DNA of 64,000 nucleotides. Origin: CAWJTV01 sp963845695 (GTDB lineage: Bacteria > Planctomycetota > Planctomycetia > Isosphaerales > Isosphaeraceae). Positions 1 through 10,310 of the stretch are shown here, piece by piece. Under the pieces are notes generated by a model. The model was not told where the DNA came from. It searched no databases and saw nothing but the letters and a program-made list of their open reading frames with translations. The position numbers were made by a program, and so were the translations under genes. Every line of letters starts with the position of its first letter. The first letter of the stretch is position 1. The DNA is taken from the NCBI GenBank assembly GCA_963845695.1, contig CAWJTQ010000002.1, positions 744,001-808,000 of the forward strand. Direction: 5' to 3'.

Positions 1-2471
1 CCGGCCTCGGTTCACGACAAAGCGCGGCGAGGTAGACCTCGGCCAGGATCTCGCGATCCTGGGCGCCGCCTGCGATCAAACGGCCGATCCGGTTGTGGCT
101 CGTGTCCAGCTTGCGACGGACCGTCGGCCCATTGATCATCTGGAAGGCCTGGGCCAAGGTCGTCGCCTCGGACCGTTCGCATTCACAGGTCAAGAGCCGC
201 TCGGGCTTGCCGAACGTCTTCAAAAACGCGACCTCACCGGCCGCGCCGGGCAGTTGCGCGGCGCGCAAAGAGCCGGGCGCGTGACGGAACCGCTCGGGCA
301 CATCGAGTGCCTGGCTGATGGCATCCAGCAGCACCTCGGCGGGCAGCAGCCGTACCGCCGCGTGGGAGAAATTGGACTCGTCGTCCCGGTTCGTGGAGTC
401 TGGCGCGGCGCCGGCCTGGTACGTCCGCGACTTCATGATCCAGGCGACCAGCGGCTTCAGCCGCATTTCGTGGCTCTCGAGGTAGCCGGTGATCGTATCC
501 AGCAGCGCCGGGTTGGAGGGCGGGTTCGAGTCGCGGAAATCATCCACCGGCTCGACGATCCCTCGGCCGAGCAGGTGGAACCAGACCCGGTTGGCGAGGT
601 TGCGTCGGAACTGGCGATTGTCCCGGGTCAGCCAGCCGGCCAGCACCTCGAGCGCGTTGCCGTCGGCCAGCTCGCCGGTCGGCGTGCCTCGCAGGACCGT
701 CGGTTGGAGGACGACACCCGTTCGCGGCTGGACCATCCGCGGCGCATCACCGGTCAGATAGATGATCTCGTCGCCGTTGATCTCGTGTTTGTCGAGATTG
801 TCCTTGCGGACGTTGTCGGGCTGCTTCCGCGCGATGGTCGAGAAGAATGCGGCCAGTCCGTAGTAATCGTCCTGGGTCCAGGCGTCGAACGGGTGGTTAT
901 GGCACCGCGCGCACTGGATTCGGAGCCCCAAGAAGACCTGTGCGACGCTCTCGGCGGCCGTGGTCGGGTCGCGGTTGGTCCGGTAGAAGCTGGACGGAGG
1001 GTTCTGGAAGTTCGAGCCCAGGCCGCCGACGATCCGTCGGACCAGCTCATCCAGGGGCACGTCGCGCGCGATCTGATCGCGGAGCCAGCGCTGGAAGACC
1101 CAGGCGCCTTTCTCGCCCATCGTCTTCTCCTCGTTCCGCAGCAGATCGGCCCACTTGAGCGCCCAGAAGTCAGCGAACTCCGGTCGCTCGACCAGGCGGT
1201 CGGCCAGCTTATCGCGCTTCTCGGGATCACGATCGGCCAGGAAGGCGCGGGTCTCGGCGGGGTCGGGGAGCCGGCCAATCGCGTCGAGATAGGCCCGGCG
1301 GATGAAGACGGAATCGACGCTCGGGGCCGACGGATTGATTCGAAAGCGCCCGAAGCTTGGCGTAGACATCGCGATCGATCGGATGCTCGGCGGGCGTACC
1401 GCGCCAGACAAAATGGGGCCGGTCGGCGGGGAACGCCAGCCGGCTGACCGCGCGGCCATTCACATAGCGGACCGCGACCGTGGTCTCGCCCGGCCCGCGA
1501 ATGTGGACCAGGCCATCGATCGAGACCTCGACCTTGGTGGGATCGCTCAGGTCGTAGGCGGCCTGGCGGGTGACGTCCCGCGTGGTGCCGTCGTCGAACT
1601 CGGCAGTCACCACGAGCTGCTGATCCCGCGCACCGGGCGCCTCGACCCGCTCGGCCGGGAAGACCCGAAGCGACCGGACCCGAGGTGCGATGCCCCGATC
1701 ATCGCGGCCACCCGAGCCGATCCAGCGCAGGAGGGCCCCGGCCTCGACCGATCCCCGGGGAAACCGCAGACCGCCCTCGTGCGGTACGCCGGTCGTCGGC
1801 TTCAGAAAGGCCAGGCTCCGCTCGGGTGCCAGACGATTCAAGCGTCGGCCGAACTGGTCGTGGCTCAGCGAGGCGAAATCGAAGTCCGGATCGTCGCCGC
1901 GGAGGCTGAGCCGGAATCCTCCCTTGCCGCTCAGGTTGCCATGGCACGCACCCATGTTGCAGCCGCCCTTCGATAGGAGCGGGACGACGTCCCTGCGAAA
2001 ACTCGCCGGTCGGCGGTTCGTGGCCTGATCGACGTGCAGCTCGGCGGAGACCGACAGACCCCTGATCGTTGCACGAATCCATCCGCGTCCGTCGGCCGCG
2101 GGTCGCAGGACGCCCGCGGGAGTGATCGAAGCCAATTTCGCCGGCTCCACGACGAATCGGCAGTCGCGAGTCACGTCGCGGAGCGATCCGTCTTCTAGCA
2201 ACAAGGTCACAGCGAGCTGCTGGCGGGCATCCGCACTCGAGAGGACGACGGTTGCCGGTACGATGCCCAGACAGGGCGACGACGCGTCACCGCGGGCGAC
2301 AACGGTACCGAAGCCGCCCAGGAGACCGATCGCCGCCAGAGTGCCGATCAGGAACGGCGCCAACCTGTGAGCGTGTGTGCGCCTCGATGACTCGCCACGA
2401 ACCCCCTTCTTGGCGGGGCCCATTCGGGGAGACGGCTCTGTTGGATGCGGGCGATCGTGGAACAGCATCAT
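1..2471 (-). CDS. DUF1549/DUF1553 planctomycete cytochrome-like protein, partial and frameshifted
   Basis: The gene runs off the left edge, so its C-terminus is missing. The N-terminus has one hydrophobic helix (about residues 38-60) and then a bacterial Ig-like (BIG2) domain. It is followed by the motif GGCNMGACHG, and a second Ig-like domain sits before the frame break. In the next frame DUF1549 follows with the haem-type motif CARCHNHP, and then DUF1553. The family is typical of Planctomycetes and is thought to be exported and possibly haem-binding; no substrate is known. The frame breaks at the AAA run at 1343-1345: removing one base joins KLRAL to RINPSAPSVDS, a normal family sequence. 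This looks like a sequencing indel or a recent mutation. The family assignment is firm; the function is not. Confidence 0.85.
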
Positions 2472-2621
2472 CGTCTCCTTCCGCCGACCGCCCCGGTCCA
2501 GTTCGCGCCGGGGTCAGAAGCTCATCGAGATCGATCGGTCACACAAGTCCGGAAGGCAAGAGGAATGTTTAACAGTAGTTTAATGAGTGGACCGACCACC
2601 CGTCAAGGCGGAGGACCGGCA

Positions 2622-2757
2622 CAGGGCCATTCACAGTTTCAAGATGCGGGGTCTAGATGCCCGACTCGGCTGGACGCAACTCGTTACGGCATTGAAGATT
2701 CACGTAGAGCCACTGCCCGCGAGAAGTCCCCCCAACTTGAAACTGTGAATGGCCCTG
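2622..2757. repeat. 22-bp inverted repeat pair bracketing 136 bp
   Basis: A 22-base arm at 2622-2643 (core GGGCCATTCACAGTTTCAAG) is repeated exactly in inverse orientation at 2736-2757. The 92 bases between hold no convincing gene. The arrangement resembles the ends of a small non-autonomous element or the scar of an insertion sequence. No flanking target duplication was recognised. Confidence 0.6.
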
Positions 2758-2981
2758 ACCGGCCGGGTGCAGTCGCGTTTCTGCGGTCGGGCCGCCGGGT
2801 TGTGTGGGGTCGGTGACCTCCATTCGCCTCGATCCGTTGTGCGCCTGTCTTCCCGCCGGCGTGACCCGCCGTGCCCTGGCCAGCGGTGGTGGCGCAGTGG
2901 CCAGGGAGGCATCCTTGTCAGGCGACACTAATTCTGACCTTGCCCCAAGAAGCTCGGGAAAGGAGAATCATCTCAAAATGA

Positions 2982-3072
2982 GAGAAAACTCGGTGTCAGA
3001 TCACCTTTTCCGCAGAGAGAAAACTCGGTGTCAGGTGTCAGATCACCTTTTCCGCAGGAGAAAACTCGGTGT
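2982..3072. repeat. Short tandem repeat, two and a half copies
   Basis: A unit of about 34 bases beginning GAGAAAACTCGGTGTCAG occurs at 2982-3015 and again at 3017-3057, where it carries a 7-base internal duplication (GTGTCAG). It starts a third time at 3058-3072, where it breaks off in a TATATATA run. Each full unit holds a small imperfect palindrome (GGTG...CACC), like REP-type elements. No coding potential was seen. Confidence 0.6.
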
Positions 3073-3091
3073 ATATATATATTGTTGAACT

Positions 3092-3269
3092 GCGGTCAGA
3101 AACTGAGCCAAAATCGCGTCGAGAGTTGAGCCACCCTGAGACTCGACTTGCGCCTCGCCCCAAGTGCCCCTCATCTGAAGCTGAGGGCACTTGGGGCGAG
3201 GCACAAGGGCGCAACCCCACCCTAGGGGGGGCCCTCCCTGGCCGCGAAAGTGGCTCAACTCCTGACCGC
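3092..3269. repeat. MITE-like element with nested inverted repeats
   Basis: Three nested pairs of inverted repeats share one centre. The outermost pair is GCGGTCAG at 3092-3099 against 3262-3269. The middle pair is GAGTTGAGCCAC at 3122-3133 against 3250-3261. The inner stem pairs about 21 bases of 3152-3173 with 3182-3202, leaving an 8-base loop and one bulged C. No open reading frame fits inside. The whole could fold into a long hairpin and is the size of a miniature inverted-repeat element. Confidence 0.55.
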
Positions 3270-3317
3270 TGCTGACAAGCTGATCGGCGATTTCGCCATT
3301 GCGGCAATGGTGAGGCG

Positions 3318-3701
3318 TCATGATATCTGCTGGACCCATTGGCTCCGCCAGTCGGGAGCCTCGAAAGGGTCCGCGAAATACTGTGTCTCGTGGATGACCT
3401 TACCGTCGCGAAACTCCATAATGCTCACCGTATATGTTGGTCGCCCCTGGTAGGTGATGATGTATTCGGTGATCCAGAGATCACCGTTTCCGAGGATTCT
3501 CCTGACGTTGAAACCTGAAGGTTTGCCTGGATGGTGGCTTCGTAACGCCTGCAAATTCAATCGCCCGACGATTCGTTCACCCGACTGAGGATATTCACAG
3601 ACGGCATCGTCTGCGTAGATATCGTGTTCCGCGTCCGCATCTCTGATCGCCGAAGCGTGCCAGTGCGCGTTGAGCGCATCACGAATTTGGTCCTCTTGCA
3701 T
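3318..3701 (-). CDS. SnoaL-like / NTF2-fold protein
   Basis: This 127-residue protein is the usual length for a single-domain SnoaL-like (NTF2-fold) protein. It shows the pattern of an N-terminal helix, HDIYADDAVCEYPQSGE, and a late strand ending in FRDGKVIHETQYFADPF, which is characteristic of the family. Members are small cytosolic proteins, some of them isomerases or hydrolases, but many have no known reaction. A Shine-Dalgarno GGAGG stands 7 bases before the ATG, which supports this start. The gene stands alone between mobile-element debris, with no operon partner. The fold is fairly sure; the activity is unknown. Confidence 0.75.
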   Translation of the reverse strand: MQEDQIRDALNAHWHASAIRDADAEHDIYADDAVCEYPQSGERIVGRLNLQALRSHHPGKPSGFNVRRILGNGDLWITEYIITYQGRPTYTVSIMEFRDGKVIHETQYFADPFEAPDWRSQWVQQIS

Positions 3702-3809
3702 GACTGGCCTCCAAGTACGGCCTAGAATTCAAGATCATTTGCCCCACGGAATGAAACCCGGGCTGCCAGTATCCACCTATGTGCTGAAATACCGACCTGC
3801 CGCACGCCA

Positions 3810-3962
3810 GCGTCGGAATTCGAGCGGAATGTGATCCAAGAACGAACGCGGGCCTGGATGGAAGCGGCCAGGACGAGGAGGCAGAAGGGTGACAGGCGGC
3901 CGAAGCAGGATGACAAGCAGCGGGCTCTAGCCGTCGAACTGTATCGGCAGAAGACGCATAGA
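3810..3962 (+). pseudogene. Serine resolvase/invertase remnant
   Basis: Reading from 3810 gives about 50 residues containing SEFERNVIQERTRA, then EAARTRRQKG, RRPK, and RALAVELYRQKTH. This is the junction between the catalytic domain and the DNA-binding domain of serine resolvases, where SLAEFERxLIxERTRAGLAAARARGR is the usual form. The catalytic N-terminus and the helix-turn-helix are missing, and there is no start codon. It is a decayed fragment and marks earlier mobile DNA at this site. Confidence 0.7.
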
Positions 3963-3975
3963 CCGTGTCGATGTT

Positions 3976-4902
3976 CTATCTGCTGGTCTCGGTTGCGAGC
4001 TTGACCGTTGTCTTTGTCGCAAGCTTGACCGTTGTCTTTGTGAAATCTGCCATTTGCATCTCGACTCGCTGGCTGCCAACAGACTCCGTAATTCGACCAG
4101 CCCGGTTGTCGAAGTACACGATCCCCTTGCCATCCTGTTCTGTGATCTTTGGTCGATCCTTGTCCGCCTCAAGGCCGACCAGCTTGAGTTCCGGCTTCAC
4201 GTCGATTTTGATAACCGTGTGCCCGTCCCGCTCCACGCGCGCGGCGAATATGTAGGAGTAGAGGCAGGGAAAGTTCTTGCCGAGACGGCTAGGCGTGTCC
4301 TCCTTCCAGGATTGTTTTTCGGATACAGGTTCGGTCGGAAGCGCCACCAGCCAATTGGTCAAGCGATGCCGCAACCCGTCGGCTGTGAAAAGATCTCCGA
4401 AGAATCCCGCCAATTCACGGGTCACCTGGTCTTCCATGGTCGAAACCAAGACCTTCGGTAGGTCGAACCTTAAGACGCGTCCCTGAGCATTCACGGCGAG
4501 TGCAATTTCGGAGCCGAGTAGTGACGTGAGTACGCTGAATACGCTCTTCTCTGTTTCTCTCTGCGGTTCCGTCTTACGCTTCGAGTCGAAGCTCATCGTG
4601 CCGAAGAACGCGGCCTCTCCCTTGCCATTAGCATGGAATCTCACGCGCTCGATCGTAACGACGATGCTTGCCTCACCCGTAGGGCCCACGCTCTTGACGT
4701 GCCAGGTCGTGTCCAGGGTCAGGTCCTGGGTGAGCTCGAAAAACTCCTGGTCCCCTGTGGATTTGCTCGTGTAGTTGTCCTGAAGTACAGAGGCGAGCTT
4801 CTCACCCTGGTTCCATTTCCACCCCAGGGCGATCTGCGCCTGTGCCTGGGACGCGGCGAGGAGAAGAATCAGCACGCCGACTGGCAGCCTCGTAAATCGC
4901 AT
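3976..4902 (-). CDS. Exported DUF6263-like protein
   Basis: The 308-residue product starts with a clear signal peptide (positive MRFTRLP, hydrophobic core, AxA-type end near residue 22). Then comes LGWKWNQGEKLASVLQDN, which resembles the start of the DUF6263 family of planctomycete exported proteins. A GGAGG lies 8 bases upstream of the ATG. The extreme C-terminus is odd: KTTVKLAT occurs twice in a row, because about 30 bases are tandemly duplicated at 3990-4045. The function is unknown. The family assignment is by resemblance only; export is well supported. Confidence 0.65.
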   Translation of the reverse strand: MRFTRLPVGVLILLLAASQAQAQIALGWKWNQGEKLASVLQDNYTSKSTGDQEFFELTQDLTLDTTWHVKSVGPTGEASIVVTIERVRFHANGKGEAAFFGTMSFDSKRKTEPQRETEKSVFSVLTSLLGSEIALAVNAQGRVLRFDLPKVLVSTMEDQVTRELAGFFGDLFTADGLRHRLTNWLVALPTEPVSEKQSWKEDTPSRLGKNFPCLYSYIFAARVERDGHTVIKIDVKPELKLVGLEADKDRPKITEQDGKGIVYFDNRAGRITESVGSQRVEMQMADFTKTTVKLATKTTVKLATETSR

Positions 4903-5929
4903 GGATCAGTCCTCCAGTAAGTCCACAAAGTATGTGGCTGCGTTCACCATCTAACGGAAAAAAAAACTGGACAGACCGTTGCGTCTACTCCCATTGCCGT
5001 CATGGTAGCAAGGACGCTCATTCCGAGTAAACAGTCCCGGCCTGCCGATTTCCGGCGTTTTCGGCGGTCGCCACCGATGCCAACCGCCGTAAGGTAAAGA
5101 GTGCCCGTCGCCTCTGCCCGCTGGAGGCACTTGCCGTCGATACAGGGGATTCTCGACGCCTACGATGCCAGCATCCGCCTCAGTTTGCAGCCATTCACCA
5201 TGCTCACAACTCATACCACAGGGTCGGCCGAGCGGAATGGCGAACCGTCAGGATCGGCACCTCCTCCTCGTGGATCGTGAACGGGCCACAGACGAACGGT
5301 GGCTGAGCGGGGAGTGGGCGGGTCATGTCCGCCAGGAGTGGGCAGGCTTGCGGGCGGCCTGCGCCGGCCTGGGGCCGCCACGAAGTGGCTCCGATGACGA
5401 CCCGCAGACGGTCGCGGCTGATGCGTTGGGGATGTCGAGGACAATCCGTACCGGAGGGACGTGCCCGGTGACCGCCGGTTGGGCCTGCCGATCCGCAGCG
5501 CGGCGGTCGAGAGCCGGATCCAGCCGTTGAACCGTCGCAGGAACAGGACGGAGCCGTTCGGGACGGAGGAGGGACGGAGGCCCGGTTGCCCGTGCGAGCG
5601 GCGTCCGTGAGCGAAGCCGGTCGGGCGGAGCCTGATGGGTCTCGGCCGCGTCCGCACCCACAGGCTGATGGGACCAGTCGCCTTCGCCCTTGATCGGCAC
5701 CGACACGCACGCGATTGCACCCGGACCGGCAGGGCCGGAGGCGGAAAGGCATGTGCGTCAACGCGATGGAATAGAAGACGGTCCGGCCGCATCGCCGACC
5801 AGCGCAAAGGCGCGACGAGCCTGGTCTCGTCGCGGTCAAAGCCGATTCGGAAAAGCCGTCCGAGTCTCCGAACGAAAACGCAAAGCCTTACCGGGGAGCC
5901 GGTCCCAGGAACTGGCGTGGTACCTGCGT
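4903..5929. other. About 1 kb with no convincing gene
   Basis: Several GC-driven open frames exist here on both strands, but none shows a recognisable domain or a strong ribosome binding site. An 87-residue minus-strand frame at 4951-5214 is the most compact candidate, with no recognised motif. The minus-strand stretch ending at 5204 reads IHEEEVPILTVRHSARPTLW, faintly like the last strand of a ParE/RelE toxin. Treat it as intergenic or decayed DNA. Confidence 0.5.
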
Positions 5930-6900
5930 TTACTTGATCTCGTCGCTCGAAATGGTCTCGCCGCCATTGCGCGACATGAGCTTGTTCAGGGTGAGCTTGT
6001 TGATCTGGGAGGTCACGGTCCGCACGGTGCCGTCGCAAAACGCGAAGTTGACCTGGCCCGGATGCTTGCTCGCCCAGTAAGTCCAGTAGTTGGTTCCGTT
6101 GAGCGAGATCGGCTGATTGATGGTTCGATCGATCTGGGTCCGAATGCAACAGCTCGTGGCTTGCGACCAGACGCCGTAAGGGTAGATACTCTCCCCCATC
6201 AGGATCGTCATGGACGTGCCGTCGGTGATGTCGGCCATGGTGACCGTCGAGTTCTGGTACATCAGCCCGTTGTCATAAACGTTGCAATATGCATTCAAGG
6301 CCGCGGTGGCGGGAGGAAGCAGGCTCGGGCAATTGGAGTTGGTGCCCGAGATGAAGCCGGTGGCCATGTTCCCCCGATAGTCGGACGGGCCGAGCTGGGA
6401 AGTCGGGTTGGAACCGGTCTGGGACGCGACGGTAATCGCCCGGCGGTTGGATGGGCAGACATACGCATCGATCGTCCGGCGAATGGCGGTGGCATTGTCG
6501 GGATAAGTCGTCGGCAGATTGAAGTTGAGCTCATTATAGAGGTTGGTCTGCTCCATTTTGATGAACAGGCCCGTCAGACCGCTCCACATGTAATTCTGAT
6601 AAGGCGTCATCGTCGTGGCACAATTCGGGTCGCCACCGGTCATATTGCCGTTCGTGTCATAGGAGGGCACTGCGCAATACCAGCCCGCGGGGAACGAGCC
6701 GAATGCATCGTGATACTCCTGGGAAGCCAGATTGAGCTGCTTTAAGTTGTTCTGGCATTTCGTTCGGTTGGCGGCCTCGCGCGAGCCTGGACGGCCGGCA
6801 TGATCAGAGCCACCAGGACACCGATGATGGCGATGACCACCAGCAACTCGATCAGAGTGAAAGCCGGTCTTCGACGTGGATGCTCAGGTTCTCGGCACAT
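5930..6900 (-). CDS. DUF1559 protein with type IV pilin-like N-terminus (frameshifted)
   Basis: The product starts MCREPEHPRRRPAFTLIELL, a prepilin cleavage and methylation site followed by a hydrophobic helix. It then has the DUF1559 body (KCQNNLKQLNLASQEYHDAFGSFPAGW, later GESIYPYGVWSQ) and ends with the family signature HPGQVNFAFCDGTVR. Such proteins are abundant in Planctomycetes and are probably secreted or surface pseudopilin-like proteins. The frame breaks in the CGCGCG run at 6778-6783; removing two bases restores VQAREAANRTKCQNN. A GAGGGAA precedes the ATG at 6900, which supports this start over the longer open frame to 6975. About 320 residues when repaired. Confidence 0.85.
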
Positions 6901-7116
6901 CAGAGTTCCCTCGTTCAGGGCTCCATCAGGCGGTTGTGCGATGTCTCGGCTCTCCAATATTCCAAGGTACCACAATTCAATCGATCATTGCTAGCTTTCT
7001 TCCGCGGTCATCAGTCCTGTGGGCCTGGTGCAGCGCGGAGGCCAATTCTATCTCGGGACCCGGAGACACCACCGAGTCTCTTCGATGACCGGCTGACGAG
7101 CGGTGCCGCGAATGCC

Positions 7117-10100
7117 TCATGGCCCATAGACTAGAGCGCTGAACACTTGGCTTGCACACGCATGAAGTCCTCTCCCGCAGAACCCCCCTAACCCGACGAG
7201 ATGACCGGATCGTGCGGCGCCGACCACCGGATCGATCGGACGCAGGACGCACGCGACGGCGAGCAGGGCAAAGACCACCATCCCGACGATTGACAGCACC
7301 CGCCCGGCCTGGAACGTTCGGGCGGCATACGAGTAGACCAGTCGATGCGTCCCCGCCGGGACGGCCGCCCCCCGCATCAGCCGGTTGACCTTGTAGATCG
7401 GCGCCGGCCGGCCGTCGATCGTCAACTCCCAGCCGGGATAATAGAGATCGGCCAGGATGACCAGGCCGGGCGACTCCAGCGCCACCTCGAGCTCGGCGCG
7501 CTGGGGAGTCGGATAGGTCACGGTGACGCGTTCCGTCGGCCGCGGCGCTTGCCCCGAGAGATATGGGCGCAATTCCCTCTCCGCGTCGCCGTCCGCCCAG
7601 GCGAAGATGCGCGGGTCGAAGACCGGCCGCCGGGGATCGTGCCAGATCGGGTCGCCAGCGTAGACCATTTCCAGCAGGGCGCGATTCCGCGCATCCATCG
7701 AGATCTCGGGCGTCGTCTCAACCCAGCGCACCTCGTGCACCACCCAGGCCCGAGGCGCCGCGTTCCGGTTGCGCCGGATTTGCAAGTCAATCGGCGTGTT
7801 GTATGGGTCGCCGGGCTGGGGGTAAACCAGGTCGGTCTCCAGCAAGAATGAGGCATAGGCGCGATAGGGCGCCCGCCACCCATACGGATAGGTGGGCAGG
7901 ACGAAGTACTGGGTGTTCCACAGGTCGAAGGACCGGCGGGGGAAGTAGAGGATCTCCTGCCCGAGGGGAACTCCCAGGAGGTCGGCGGCCTCGCGCGTGC
8001 GGATGGGCAGGGGAATCCCGTCGAAAAACCAGTCGTAGTCATAGAGTTGGCCAACTCCGAAGGTATGGGTGTACTCCACGCCGAGCGGGACTCCGAATTT
8101 CGGCTGAAGGGTCGTCGCGTTCCCAGGCGAGGAGCTCGTGCGCCCGGTCGGCTGAGGGAGTGGTCATGAAGATCGTGGGGTGCCAGGCCGGCATGCGATG
8201 GATGCGGAACGGACCCGGTGAGGGTCGCGTGCGCTCTTGCTTGGCGATCATCCGTAGCACCTCCGGATGGGATTCGAGCACGGCCTGCGGGACGGTCACG
8301 ACGTATCGGGCGTTGGCCATGGCCAGGTCGGCCGTCATGACCGCCAGGGCGAGGGCGCCGGCCCACCCGGGATGAGTCCGCACCAGGCCAACCACCACCA
8401 GCCCGAGGCCGGCGACGACCGCGGCCTGGGCCAGGCTGCCGCTGAGCGCCTGCAAGGCACCCTCGGCATCGAACGGGCCGAACATCGAGGGGACGACGGG
8501 CCGTTCCAACGCATGCAGGATGGCCGGCCGCTGGATCCAGACCCCGGCCAGAACGGCAAGGCTCAGGAGCAGGAACGCCGCGAACATCGCGGCGCAGCGG
8601 CCGGTGCGACCGGCGCGGAGTGCGTCCCAGCCCAGCCCGGCCAGGGCCGCCAGTCCCATCGCGGTGAAGGTGAAGAGCTTGGCGGGGAAGCGGAACTGCC
8701 CGAACCCCGGTAAGAGCGTCGCCAGCCACCAGTAGAGGCTGCCATCGCCGTCGCGGAGATACCCGTCGAGGCGGATCGGCGGGGTCTGGAGCGGCTCGAG
8801 CGGACCGATGCCGCGGGCGAGCTCCCCCAGCGCCGGCCAGCGCGCGACCGCGGCCAGAGCCCGCACGGCGAAGATCGGGCTGGTGAACTGACCCAGGCTC
8901 GCCACCAGACTCACTGCCATGACCATCGCAAGCCAGACGCGCCACGGCGGGCCGCGCCGGGTCGCCAGGGCACCGCCGGCCAGCATCAGGGTCAGCCCTC
9001 CCAGGTAGAGTGACGGCGCCCAGAGACCGTGCCGGTCCCACGGCAACCTCAAGGCGTCGCGCCAGTAGGTATTCCCATCGAACTCGACGCCCAGGACATG
9101 GGGCCAGGCCAGCTCGACCAGGCGGAACGGTTCGATGCTGAACGGATAGAGGTCGTGCCCGCCTCCGCCAACGGCGCGGGCCGTCAGCCTCGTGAACTCG
9201 ACGACCGGCCCGAGCTGGGCGGCACTGAGCAGGATCGCCAGTCCGGCCGAGAGCACCAGGCCGAGCCCGGTGACGCCCGGCGGGAACCGCCAGCCGCGGC
9301 GGCACCAGAAGGCGAGGAACCCCAGGCCGGCCAATCCCCAGGCCGCCCTCACCCCCGACGGCACCCAGGCCATCCAGGGCAGCGGCATTGGCGGGAAACC
9401 GGCCGGGCGCATCCGCGGCAGCCATTTCGCCAGGGCGACCGTGGCGACGATCACGATCAGCAGCCCGATCAGGGCGAGCGCGATGGACCACCCGAGGCCG
9501 AATCGGGCCCGGCGCAGGCCGCCAGCCTCGGTCAAGGCAGTCCCGGCCCGCCGCGAACGGCTCCAGGCGATCCCCACGGTATACCCGCCGGCCGCCCAGC
9601 CCAGGAGGTAGGCCGACTGGGGATCCCCCCCGAGCACCTGCATCGCCAGCACCATCGCCAGCTCCAGGAGACCCCAGCGCCGGCCCAGCCGAACCCAGCG
9701 ATCGACCGCGCGAAACCCCAACGGCAGCCAGGCCGCGCCCACCAGGTAGATCACGTTCGAATGCTGGAACAAGATCGGCGCACCGAAGGCATACGCCAGC
9801 CCGCTGAGTGTCGCGCCGACCCAACTGGTTTGCCAGGACCGCATCAAGCCGAGCATCGTCGCGAACGCCAGCGCGGTATGGGCCACGACATAGACCCGCA
9901 TCCCCCAGGCGTAGGGCAAGACGGTAAAGATGAGTTTGCCGGGATAAAGCACGGCCGCCGTCGGGTTGCCCAACAGCGGCATCCCCGCGTTCTCCTCGGG
10001 CTCCCAGAGCGGCCATCGCCCCGCCGCCCATTCCTGCTGCACGCGCTGATAGAGCGGATAGTAATAATGGGCCCCGTCGCGATAGCCGAACTGGCGGTCG

Positions 10101-10183
10101 CCAAAGAAGACCGGCGCGTAGCAGCTCAGGAACACGGTCACAAAGCAAGCCGGGATGAACAGGACTGGGGCGAAATGTCGCAC
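7117..10183 (-). CDS. YfhO-like multi-pass membrane protein (frameshifted)
   Basis: This is a roughly 1,020-residue integral membrane protein of the YfhO type (GT-C-like). It has an N-terminal transmembrane helix, a loop with FGYRDGAHYYYPLY, and then about twelve hydrophobic helices. A large soluble C-terminal domain contains YYPGWELTIDGRPAPI, and one last helix follows. YfhO-like proteins are thought to act in envelope glycosylation or polymer transfer, but the reaction is not established. The frame breaks at the GGG at 8109-8111: removing one base joins LLAWERDD to LQPKFGVPLG. A second, more damaged paralogue lies at 13887-16195. The family is sure; the role is open. Confidence 0.85.
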
Positions 10184-10310
10184 GACTGAACTCTCGCGTA
10201 GGTCGGCTTAGCCCCAATATCGTTGAAATGGGCGCAAGTCACAGCCTCCTGTTACTTTGGGGTTTCTCAGACCCGAAAATCGGGGGCCCCGGGCGTGCGC
10301 AATCCAACGG

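Noticed and set aside
95..1447. A 450-residue plus-strand open frame
   Set aside because: It is antisense to the DUF1549/DUF1553 gene and has no recognisable domain or binding site.
7518..10217. An 899-residue minus-strand open frame in another register of the YfhO gene
   Set aside because: It is a GC-driven shadow of the membrane protein at 7117-10183; the other frame has the transmembrane helices and family motifs.
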